Source: Verrucomicrobiota bacterium (GTDB lineage: Bacteria; Verrucomicrobiota; Verrucomicrobiia; Opitutales; Opitutaceae). Taken from it: a DNA stretch of 64,000 bases. Under the pieces are notes generated by a model that was given only the letters and a program-made list of their open reading frames with translations, was not told the origin of the DNA and ran no database searches. Below, one piece after another: positions 52,940 to 61,296 of this stretch. The first letter of the stretch is position 1. Every line of letters starts with the position of its first letter. The DNA is taken from contig JADKHC010000010.1 of the NCBI GenBank assembly GCA_016721945.1, positions 62,001 through 126,000 on the forward strand. Reading direction: 5' to 3'. The translations under genes and the position numbers were made by a program.

Positions 52940-53583
52940 GCCAATATTTACCTGTGATAGTGCGCGTCGGTTGTATCGGCATTGCCCTTATCGGCTGGTT
53001 TTTGACGCAAAAACTTATCGGTCGAAAAGTTCCGACGGGAGATAAAATCACTGATCGCCTGCATGACTGGTCTGCGCCGTTCCATGCCTGGCTTGCGGCA
53101 AGCCCGCGCGCAGCGAATGCGACCTTGATCGCCACGTCGGCGGGCATTGATCTGTTCGGGCTTTATCTGATTGGCGCAGCGATTTTCGGAAGCACGTTTC
53201 GTCCGTTTGTGGCATTACTGCTGGTGTTTGGTTTAAGACAGATCTGCCAGGGGATTTGCACGCTACCGTTTCCGAAAGGCACGATCTGGCGCGATCCGGG
53301 ATTCCCGTCGTTGCTGGTGACGTATGGCACGAGTAACGATTTTTTCTTCTCCGGGCACACATCAATCGCGGTGCTGGGAGCTTTGGAACTGGCTCACGCT
53401 GGTCCGGCTTGGCTCGCGGTCGTGGCGGCTGTGGTCGCGGTGGCTGAGGCGATCACGGTGATCATTCTACGCGCACATTACACGATGGATGTTTTTGCGG
53501 CGGTATTCGCTGCTTGGGCGTGTGAGGTAGTTGCGCAAAACATCGCGCCGACGGTTGATTTGTGGATCGGGCGGTTGGGATGA
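52936..53583 (+). CDS. PAP2/sphingomyelin-synthase-like phosphatase
   Basis: A 215-residue membrane protein with about five to six helices. The active-site elements SGHTS (His near 137) and RAHYTMDV (His and Asp near 176-180) match the PAP2_C / sphingomyelin-synthase-like branch of lipid phosphatases and transferases. It overlaps the acyltransferase gene by four bases. Substrate unknown; a lipid phosphate or a head-group transfer is likely. Confidence 0.85.
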   Translation: MSQYLPVIVRVGCIGIALIGWFLTQKLIGRKVPTGDKITDRLHDWSAPFHAWLAASPRAANATLIATSAGIDLFGLYLIGAAIFGSTFRPFVALLLVFGLRQICQGICTLPFPKGTIWRDPGFPSLLVTYGTSNDFFFSGHTSIAVLGALELAHAGPAWLAVVAAVVAVAEAITVIILRAHYTMDVFAAVFAAWACEVVAQNIAPTVDLWIGRLG

Positions 53584-53605
53584 GCGAGTGCTAGAGCGGA
53601 ATTTG

Positions 53606-53682
53606 AACACCAAGGTCGCAAAGAGCGCGAAGGTTCGGGTTTGTGATCTTTGCGCCTGGTTTTTCTTGGCGTCCTTTGCGTT
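53606..53682. repeat. inverted intergenic repeat, type I
   Basis: Imperfect 18-base arms, AACACCAAGGTCGCAAAG at 53606-53623 and CTTGGCGTCCTTTGCGTT at 53665-53682, pair at 14 of 18 positions. It lies between the convergent PAP2 and hydrolase genes. Confidence 0.65.
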
Positions 53683-53705
53683 GAAATGGTTCGGCGGATT
53701 TGTTT

Positions 53706-53740
53706 AACCGCTAATGTACGCTAATAAACGCTAATGCCGG
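53706..53740. repeat. intergenic repeat, type H
   Basis: AACCGCTAATGTACGCTAAT followed by AAACGCTAATGCCGG. The core unit CGCTAAT occurs three times in a row. The complement of the same sequence occurs at about 30917-30958 behind uvrB. Confidence 0.75.
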
Positions 53741-53755
53741 AGCAGACTAATAGGT

Positions 53756-54508
53756 CTAAGGATTGTGGATTTTGACGGTGAGATCGCCAGTCCAGTCATT
53801 GTGGCCGCCGATGAGTTCGTGGAAGATGGTTTGTTGTTTCGACGTGGCGAGGACTCGGGCGTGGGTAATGGGAATTATGGTGTCGGATTTCTCGGCGTAG
53901 ATTTCCAGTGGGCCTCGATAGTTTGCGAGGGCGGTGAGGTTATTCCAGTTATCGTGGAGAATGAGCCGAACTGGTAGAAATGGGTAATGTTCAGCGGCGA
54001 CTTTTGCCAGTTCGTCGTAGGGGACGATGAGTACGAGTTTGTCGGGTGGACGCGGACCGCCAGCGAGGAATGAGGCGGGGCCGCTGCCGAGCGATTCGCC
54101 GACGATGCAGATGGGCTGAGTGGGGGATTTATCTCGGAGCAAGTTGTACGCGGTCGTCGCCGCTTCGTTGATCGACTTCATGGAGGGCGTGCCGCTGCGC
54201 AAACCGTAGCCTGGATATTCGAGGATGTAGATGGAGTCGTTGCGCGAAAAGAACGGGAGCACAGAGGCGCGGTGTGCGGCTTGTCCGCCGTTTCCGTGCA
54301 GCATGAGCCAGATGTTTTTCGGCGTAGGGACTTCGCGGGCGTAGCCGATGGTTTGACCTAGGTGCATCCATGGCGTCAGGCCGGTGGTGAGGTCGAGGTG
54401 TGACGGGAAATACAACAACTTCCGCTGAACTGACGAGCAGCCGAAGAGAGAAAAGCCTGCGGCGATGATCGCGCCGCCGGCGAGAAGGATGCGGGCGAGT
54501 TTTTTCAT
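53756..54508 (-). CDS. alpha/beta hydrolase lipoprotein
   Basis: A 250-residue exported hydrolase. The signal peptide ends in a lipobox LFGC (Cys about 24). The oxyanion region HGNGG (near 71), the nucleophile elbow GESLGS (Ser near 138) and later Asp and His (KSDTIIP and GGHNDW) make a full catalytic triad. Similar proteins include bem46/YfhR-type hydrolases. It lies 3' of the lipid-remodelling operon, separated by a type A repeat. Substrate unknown. Confidence 0.88.
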   Translation of the reverse strand: MKKLARILLAGGAIIAAGFSLFGCSSVQRKLLYFPSHLDLTTGLTPWMHLGQTIGYAREVPTPKNIWLMLHGNGGQAAHRASVLPFFSRNDSIYILEYPGYGLRSGTPSMKSINEAATTAYNLLRDKSPTQPICIVGESLGSGPASFLAGGPRPPDKLVLIVPYDELAKVAAEHYPFLPVRLILHDNWNNLTALANYRGPLEIYAEKSDTIIPITHARVLATSKQQTIFHELIGGHNDWTGDLTVKIHNP

Positions 54509-54540
54509 TTAATCCACGGATTACTCGGATGGATGATTGT

Positions 54541-54598
54541 GTAGGAGCCTGCTTGCAGGCGATTCGGCTCGAATCATCGCCTGCAAGCAGGCTCCTAC
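54541..54598. repeat. palindromic intergenic repeat, type A
   Basis: Terminal stem GTAGGA / TCCTAC (54541-54546 and 54593-54598) encloses two hairpins GCCTGC-TT-GCAGGC (54547-54560) and GCCTGC-AA-GCAGGC (54579-54592). The whole can also fold as one long hairpin. It resembles REP-type elements of Pseudomonas in its GTAGGAGC...GCTTGC core, from memory. A degenerate copy is at 30845-30900 and a half copy near 60178. Confidence 0.85.
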
Positions 54599-54613
54599 AT
54601 CAAGAATATAGTT

Positions 54614-57600
54614 TTAGGACACGCTGGCGGTTGGTTCGGTTACAAGCAGTTGTAGCGTGACGAGGTCAGGCTTGCCGGTGCCGAGGAGGGGGAAGGGGTC
54701 GCAGATTTTGATCTGCTTCGGCACACTCAGGTCGGAGAGGCCTTTGGCACGGATCGCGTTGCGGATCTGCTCCATCGTTAGGGCGGCGTCAGCGGTGCAG
54801 ACGATGAGTTCTTCGCCCTTGCTTGGATGCGGACGGCTCATGACGGCGATGAGTCCGGCGCTGGCGGTGGAGATAGCTTCCTCGACGGCGGTGAGCGAAA
54901 CCATTTCGCCGGCGATTTTAGCGAACCTTTTAGCCCGCCCAAGAATCGTAACAAAACCTTGTTCGTCCACGCTGACGATGTCGCCCGTGTCGTACCATTC
55001 ATCGGTGTCAACGAGGACGCCTGGCTGGTCGGGGAGGTAATAACCCATCATTCGATTGGGGCCGCGGAAGAAGAGGCGGCCGCCGCCGGTGCCGGGAATT
55101 GGTTCGAGGCGATGCTCGATGCCGGGGAGGAAGCTGCCGACTGAACCGGCTTTGTTGCTGAGCGGCGTGTTCATCGCCAGTCCGGGTGCGGCTTCGGTCG
55201 TGCCGTAGGCTTCGAAGATACGGATGCCGAACCGTTCGTTCCACAACTTCTGCGTGGCGGGCTGGAGTTTTTCGGCTCCGGCGAAAACGTAGCGGAGTGC
55301 GTAGAAATCGTAGCTGTGGGCTTTGCGCGCGTAGCCGTTGAGGAACGAATTTGTGGCGAAAAAGATCGTGGCGTTGGTGCTGTAGATGAACTCCGGAATC
55401 ACGCCGTAGTGTAGCGGCGTGGGGTAGAGCACGGTCCGGACGCCGGTCAGCAGCGGCAGGAGCATGCCACCGCAAAAGCCGAAGGCGTGGAAGAGCGGCA
55501 GCGCGTTGAAAACGGCGTCGTTGTGGGAAAAATCGATGCGTGCGCGGAGCTGGGCGACGTTGCTGAGGAGGTTGCGGTGTGAGAGTACGACGGCTTTCGG
55601 CAGACCCGACGAGCCAGAGGTGAAGAAGATCGCGCAACGTGGGTCGGCGCCGCGTGCTTGCCACGCGGCTTCTTGGCGGCGGTGGCAGGCGGTAACCCAA
55701 AACTGGATACAGGCGGCGCGGAGTTTCCAGACGAACGTAGGCTTCAGGTCTTCGAGGTAGATGAGCGTGATGCCATCGGTTTCAAGCGCGGACACACAGG
55801 CTTCGAGTTTTGCCGATTCGATGAACTTTCGCGACGTGATCACGCTGCGAACCTGCGCAGTGCGCACGGTCGAGATGAACGCGGCGCTACCCATCGTGAA
55901 GTTGAGCCAAGCGGGGACGCGGTGACAGAATTGCAGACCAAGAAAGGCTAGTGCGCCTTCCATACTGGTCGGCATCATGAGGCCGACGTTGGCCTCTGGT
56001 TTGGTCAGTGCGGCGAAACGCGTGCCGAGATAGCCAGCGCGGCCGAGAATCTGGGCGTAGGTTAGATTTTTACCTTCATGGTTTTCCCACATATGGCGGT
56101 TGCCACCATGGCGGCGCGACGCGACGACGAGTTCGCTAAAAAGCGTGTGGTCGGGGATCTGCGCAGCGCAGGCGCTCTCGGTGAGGAGTTTGTAGATGTG
56201 GGGAGTGGTTTCGTCGCGGCTGAGATCTTCTGGTAACGTACGCGGCGGACTGATGGTGAGCGTGATGCGGGGGAACCAACGCTTGCGGTATTTCTGGCCG
56301 AGGCGGGTGAAGAGCGAAAGGTGTGCGCCGTCGATGTGGACAGTGACGATCTGGGCACCGGTTTTCTGGGCGATGAAGCCGGCGCCGTCGTAGATTTTCA
56401 TCAGGCCGCCGGTCATGCTTAACCGACCCTCGGGAAAGATAACGACTGGTTCGTTTCGCTCGACGCAGGCGCAAAGGGTCCTAAGTGCGAGCGGTTCCAG
56501 CGGGTTGAGCGGATAGGAAGTGACCCATTTGGTGAAAGGTTTGATCCAGGGCAGGCGGGCGATTTGTGAGTGTACCGCGAATACAGGTTTCTCCGGGAGG
56601 AACGCCGATAGGAGTACCGCGTCGAGCCACGAGGTGTGGTTAGCAATGATGAGGCGGCGTCCTTCTTGCGGGAAGTTTTCGAGTCCGCGCACCTCCACGC
56701 GGAAAACGATACGAAGCAGCGTTCGCAGGACGGTGTGCAGCACAGACTCCGGGATGAGCCAGATCATGTAGATCGAGGCGGCGAAGTTACCCAGTCCCAA
56801 CACCCAAAGCAGTGCCATCGGTCGCGGATCGAGCATGGCGACGATGATCGCACCGATCGAACCAACGACGATAAAACCTGCGTTCATGATATTGTTGGCG
56901 GAGATCACGCGGCCGCGCTGGTCGGCGGGGCTGCGATGTTGCATCAATGCGTAGAGCGGAACTGCGTAGATGCCGCCAGCGATGCCGATTCCCGAGGTAA
57001 TAACGAGTAACGCCGGATCGAGATAGGTGCCGGCAAAGCGATCTGCGATGATCCAAAGAAACACGAACGTGCTCATCGCCAAACCGGCCAAAGGCACGTA
57101 GGTGGCGCGGATTTTTCCCTTGGTCAGGATCAGTCCGAGGAACGAACCAACACCAACGCCCACGGCAAAACAGATGAGAAAAAGTCGGACGCCGGCCGGA
57201 TCGCGATGAAGCACGTCTTTCGCATACGTAGGTAGAAAAGAGAGCAGGACCGCGCCAAATCCCCAGAACCAAGAAATGCCGAGAATGCTACGCCACAAAA
57301 CAGGGATACGGTGAATCGTTCGCAGCGCGTCGGCGGTACAGCGGGTCAACGAACGCAATTTCCACGGCGAGTGGGTTGGCGTGGCGGCGGCGGGGGCGGC
57401 TGGCAGAAAGAAAGTTGAGGCACATCCCACCAGTCCCAGCCCGAGCAGAAGTAGCGCGACCAGGTTCCGGTCGTTGGTCGAGATAGCGGCCTGACCGCCG
57501 ATGATAGTGCCGGTGACAATGGCGATAAACGAGCCGGCTTCAAACCAGGCGTTACCGGCAACGAGTTCTTTCTCTTCAAGGTAAAATGGCAGAAGTCCGT

Positions 57601-57970
57601 ATTTGAGCGGGCCGAACAGCGCGGCGATGAGTCCAAGAGCGAAAACGACCGCCCACATGCCGTAAAAGCTGTTGTAGTAAAGCGCGACTGCGGCACCCAG
57701 CATAACGAAGGTTTCGAAGATCTTGAGCCGCCGGACGAAGAGATGGCGTGCCCAGATATCGGATACATAACCGGCCCAACCGGAAACCAGCACAAAGGGT
57801 AGGATGAACAAGCCTCCGATCAGCTGTATGGTGTAGGTCGGGTTCCAGCCATGCGCTTCGGCGAGACCGAAAGTCGCCAGCAATACGAAGGCGTTTTTGA
57901 AGACGTTGTCGCAAAACGCACCGATGAATTGAGTGATGAACAGCGGCAGGAAGCGTCGTGAGAGGAGCAT
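54614..57970 (-). CDS. aas: LplT-Aas fusion: MFS transporter, acyltransferase and acyl-ACP synthetase
   Basis: An 1118-residue fusion protein. Residues about 1-410 form an MFS transporter like LplT, which flips lysophospholipid. About 430-620 is a PlsC-type acyltransferase with NHTSWLD (near 443) and FPEGR (near 512). About 640-1118 is an AMP-forming acyl-ACP/CoA synthetase with FTSGSSGLPK (near 785) and YGTTEAAPG. In E. coli LplT and Aas are separate and together re-acylate lysophospholipids; here all steps are in one chain, as in several other phyla. It is the last gene of the MarR-led operon, 23 bases after the radical SAM gene. Confidence 0.93.
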   Translation of the reverse strand: MLLSRRFLPLFITQFIGAFCDNVFKNAFVLLATFGLAEAHGWNPTYTIQLIGGLFILPFVLVSGWAGYVSDIWARHLFVRRLKIFETFVMLGAAVALYYNSFYGMWAVVFALGLIAALFGPLKYGLLPFYLEEKELVAGNAWFEAGSFIAIVTGTIIGGQAAISTNDRNLVALLLLGLGLVGCASTFFLPAAPAAATPTHSPWKLRSLTRCTADALRTIHRIPVLWRSILGISWFWGFGAVLLSFLPTYAKDVLHRDPAGVRLFLICFAVGVGVGSFLGLILTKGKIRATYVPLAGLAMSTFVFLWIIADRFAGTYLDPALLVITSGIGIAGGIYAVPLYALMQHRSPADQRGRVISANNIMNAGFIVVGSIGAIIVAMLDPRPMALLWVLGLGNFAASIYMIWLIPESVLHTVLRTLLRIVFRVEVRGLENFPQEGRRLIIANHTSWLDAVLLSAFLPEKPVFAVHSQIARLPWIKPFTKWVTSYPLNPLEPLALRTLCACVERNEPVVIFPEGRLSMTGGLMKIYDGAGFIAQKTGAQIVTVHIDGAHLSLFTRLGQKYRKRWFPRITLTISPPRTLPEDLSRDETTPHIYKLLTESACAAQIPDHTLFSELVVASRRHGGNRHMWENHEGKNLTYAQILGRAGYLGTRFAALTKPEANVGLMMPTSMEGALAFLGLQFCHRVPAWLNFTMGSAAFISTVRTAQVRSVITSRKFIESAKLEACVSALETDGITLIYLEDLKPTFVWKLRAACIQFWVTACHRRQEAAWQARGADPRCAIFFTSGSSGLPKAVVLSHRNLLSNVAQLRARIDFSHNDAVFNALPLFHAFGFCGGMLLPLLTGVRTVLYPTPLHYGVIPEFIYSTNATIFFATNSFLNGYARKAHSYDFYALRYVFAGAEKLQPATQKLWNERFGIRIFEAYGTTEAAPGLAMNTPLSNKAGSVGSFLPGIEHRLEPIPGTGGGRLFFRGPNRMMGYYLPDQPGVLVDTDEWYDTGDIVSVDEQGFVTILGRAKRFAKIAGEMVSLTAVEEAISTASAGLIAVMSRPHPSKGEELIVCTADAALTMEQIRNAIRAKGLSDLSVPKQIKICDPFPLLGTGKPDLVTLQLLVTEPTASVS

Positions 57971-57993
57971 GGGGGTGAATAAGTAAAGTGGCG

Positions 57994-59322
57994 TTAGGCG
58001 GCGTGCGTGTTGTTGCGCAGTTCGATTTTACGCCGGACGAATTGTCGGCGGCGGTGCTCGGTAAAGTCGGCGGAGTAAACTTTGCCGGCGAGATCGATCA
58101 TGCTTTGGCGCAAGGCCTCGGCGGTCATGCTGCGCGGCTGGAAGGTAATGTCGAAGAGCGTGCGTTTCTCCCAAGCAGTTGGTTCGATCAGGCGTCCTTC
58201 GTGAGCGAGGCGGGTGTAAAGTGGTGTTCCAGGGAAGGGGGTTAGGACGGTGAGCTGCACTTCGTAGAGTTGGCTGGTGTTGATGAAGTCCCAGATGCGG
58301 TCGAAAGATTCGGGCGTGTGCTGGTCGAGCCCGAGGACGAAGCAGCCGTTGACGGTGATGCCGTGGTCTTGAATGCGGCGAATAGATTCGAGGTAGTGCG
58401 TGTGCTGGTGTGCTTTCCAGTTCCCTTTGAGCTCGATGCCTTCGGTGGCGCTACCGGGATCTTCGAGCCCAATTAATACTTGGGCGCAGCCGGCCTTTTC
58501 CATTTTTTGCAGAAGCACTTCGTCCTGTGCGACCGAGATGTCCGTTTCGGTAAACCAGCGCACCTTTTCTGCGATGAGAGCGTCCATGAGCGTGTGTCCA
58601 TGACGGCGATCGGCGAACGTGTTGTCATCGGCAAACTCAATGAACGGCGTGGGCCAGATTTCTTTTATGCGGTGCAACTCGGCGATGACCTTGGCGACGG
58701 GCTTGGTGCGGTACTTTGGGTTGAGGCGGATCGAGGGGGCGCGAGGTTCGCAGTTCCATGGACAGCCACGGCTAGTCTGGATCGTGAGGCGGTTGTAGCG
58801 GTTGACGTCGAGCAGATCGAAGCGCGGCATGGGCGCGTCGGCGAGGTCGTAGGGCTGTAGGGATTGATAGCGCGGTTTGATAGTTCTGGTTTCGAGATCG
58901 CGCAGGAGTGCGGGCCAGACGGGTTCGCCTTCGCCGATGACGATCGCGTCGGCGTGGAGCGCGGCTTCGTCGGGACAGAGCGTAACGTGCAGACCGCCGA
59001 GGATGACGCATGTGCCAGCGGCGCGGTAGCGGTCGGCGAGGACGTAGGCGTCCTTGATCATCGCGGTGAAACTGGAGATGGCGACGACGTCGAACGGACC
59101 GGGAAGATTGGCGATGATGGCCGGATCGTTAATGTCGGGGACTTCGACATATGAAATGTCGTGGTTGGCGGGTGTGAGTCCGGCGAGGGTAAGTAGGCCG
59201 AGGCTGGGCAGGGAGGCGATGACTTTGCTGCGCTCAACAAATCCCGGGAGGTTTACGCCGATTTTGAGAAGTTCGGCATCCATCACGCGGACACCGGAGA
59301 GGGCGAGAAATCCGATTTTCAT
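57994..59322 (-). CDS. B12-binding radical SAM protein lacking the third cluster cysteine
   Basis: A 442-residue protein. An N-terminal B12-binding-like domain (about 1-140, with the ILGGLHVTLCPDEA segment) is followed by a radical SAM domain (about 175-400). The cluster motif should be C-x3-C-x2-C. Here it reads Cys187-PWN-Cys191-EP-Arg194: the third Cys is Arg (CGC codon, bases 58741-58743 on the plus strand). The surrounding sequence otherwise fits the family closely, and the usual F before and A after the third Cys are also changed (PRAP instead of FCAA). The start at 59322 overlaps the upstream gene by four bases. Similar proteins modify lipids, hopanoids or cofactors. Activity is doubtful unless the sequence is wrong. 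Confidence 0.88.
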   Translation of the reverse strand: MKIGFLALSGVRVMDAELLKIGVNLPGFVERSKVIASLPSLGLLTLAGLTPANHDISYVEVPDINDPAIIANLPGPFDVVAISSFTAMIKDAYVLADRYRAAGTCVILGGLHVTLCPDEAALHADAIVIGEGEPVWPALLRDLETRTIKPRYQSLQPYDLADAPMPRFDLLDVNRYNRLTIQTSRGCPWNCEPRAPSIRLNPKYRTKPVAKVIAELHRIKEIWPTPFIEFADDNTFADRRHGHTLMDALIAEKVRWFTETDISVAQDEVLLQKMEKAGCAQVLIGLEDPGSATEGIELKGNWKAHQHTHYLESIRRIQDHGITVNGCFVLGLDQHTPESFDRIWDFINTSQLYEVQLTVLTPFPGTPLYTRLAHEGRLIEPTAWEKRTLFDITFQPRSMTAEALRQSMIDLAGKVYSADFTEHRRRQFVRRKIELRNNTHAA

Positions 59323-59690
59323 AGGAGGTGAATGACCAGGCTGATTATTCCGAGGAGCGTGCTTCCGGCGGGAATGAAAAAGAGGTGGCGAAATGGCGCG
59401 CGCCACGCAGTGAGGAAACAAGTGAGCGACATAGTGGCGAGGCCAACGACGAGCAGGCGTGAAGCCCAGTCGGTCCAGACGGATGGGGAGTTGGCGCTCA
59501 ACGCGAAGAGGATGTTGATCAGGCCGAGGCCGAAGAAAGCGATGTGGCCGAGCCGAACTAGTCGACGTGGAAAAGAGGTGTAGCCTCCGAGCCAGTTTTC
59601 TCGGTGAAAGAAAAGACCGATCAGTGCGCCAGATACAGCGCCGCCGATGAAGCCAATCCAGCCAGCTACGAGGTTAAGTGGGTAGTTCAT
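59319..59690 (-). CDS. small four-helix membrane protein
   Basis: A 123-residue protein with four hydrophobic helices and short loops, opening MNYPLNLVAGWIGFIGGAVS. No family recognised. It overlaps both neighbours: the radical SAM start by four bases and the MarR gene by 17, so all are read from one transcript. It may be a partner of the lipid-related proteins downstream. Confidence 0.78.
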   Translation of the reverse strand: MNYPLNLVAGWIGFIGGAVSGALIGLFFHRENWLGGYTSFPRRLVRLGHIAFFGLGLINILFALSANSPSVWTDWASRLLVVGLATMSLTCFLTAWRAPFRHLFFIPAGSTLLGIISLVIHLL

Positions 59691-60132
59691 TGGCTTTCTC
59701 CAGCAGGCGAACCAGTACGGCCTCGGTGGAAATTCTCTCTTTGTCGTTCAAGAGATCGCCGAGAGTTTTGAGGCAGGCTTCGTAATCGCGGGAGGCCTTT
59801 GCCCAGAGTTTTTTGCCCTTTGGCGTGAGGGCGACGATGCGCTGGCGGCGGTCGTCGGTGTTTTCGAGATCGGTGACGAGGCCATCGCGGGACATGCGCT
59901 TGAGCAGGCCGGTCACGTTCGAGGGATCGACGATCAGGCTGGCCGCGAGATCGGAGGCACGGAGGCCGGCTTCCTGATCGGCGAGGAGGTTGAGGACGTT
60001 GAACTGCGCGGCAGTCAGCTCATACGGGGCGAACACGCGCTGCGCTGCTTTGTCGAGAATCTGGGCGGTTTGGAAGATGCGAAGGATAACGTGCATGCGG
60101 GCGAGCAAGCCTGGGTAAGGTTGATAGGTCAA
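59674..60132 (-). CDS. MarR-family transcription regulator
   Basis: A 152-residue winged-helix regulator. The DNA-binding part runs from about 40 to 105 with LRASDLAASLIVDPSNVTGLL as recognition helix and DRRQRIVALTPKGKKL as the wing. Flanking helices form the dimer. It is the first gene of the operon with the membrane protein, radical SAM protein and LplT-Aas, so it probably controls that operon, likely in response to a lipid-like or aromatic ligand. A palindromic operator could not be assigned. Confidence 0.93.
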   Translation of the reverse strand: MTYQPYPGLLARMHVILRIFQTAQILDKAAQRVFAPYELTAAQFNVLNLLADQEAGLRASDLAASLIVDPSNVTGLLKRMSRDGLVTDLENTDDRRQRIVALTPKGKKLWAKASRDYEACLKTLGDLLNDKERISTEAVLVRLLEKANELPT

Positions 60133-60177
60133 GTAAATACTTGAGACGTAAAGTAACGGCCGATTGATGAAACGGAA

Positions 60178-60395
60178 ACGCCTGCAAGCGCAGGCTCCTA
60201 CAAAGAGGGGCGAACGGTGGACAAGGCGCAGGGGTATTGCCTTGTGGCGTGCTCTGGGCGTTTACGAAAAATGCCCGGAGGAAGGTCCGGGCATCGGGGT
60301 GCAGAGTTTTGTCTGCGCTCAGGGAGAAAGAGCTAATCCGTAATCAAGCTATTGAACCGCAGATTAACACGGATATACACAGATACCCAGGAACA
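60178..60395. repeat. repeat remnants behind parA: half type A and type J
   Basis: At 60178-60202 lies the right half of a type A element (GCCTGCAAGCGCAGGCTCCT). At 60354-60395 lies AACCGCAGATTAACACGGAT followed by ATACACAGATACCC, a dispersed type often seen in related genomes, from memory. Between them I see no gene. A small inverted pair, GCCCGGAGGAAGGTCCGGGC, sits near 60273-60292 and could act as a weak terminator. Confidence 0.6.
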
Positions 60396-60406
60396 CGGTG
60401 CATGAT

Positions 60407-61192
<786 letters not shown>

Positions 61193-61296
61193 ATGGCTGG
61201 GATTAACCGCGACAGTCCCGCCAGAGTCTAGCGTGAAACGTCGGGAAAGTGCAGGGAAACGCGGCGGGGCCTTTGCCGTCTGGTCGCAGGGGGTCG

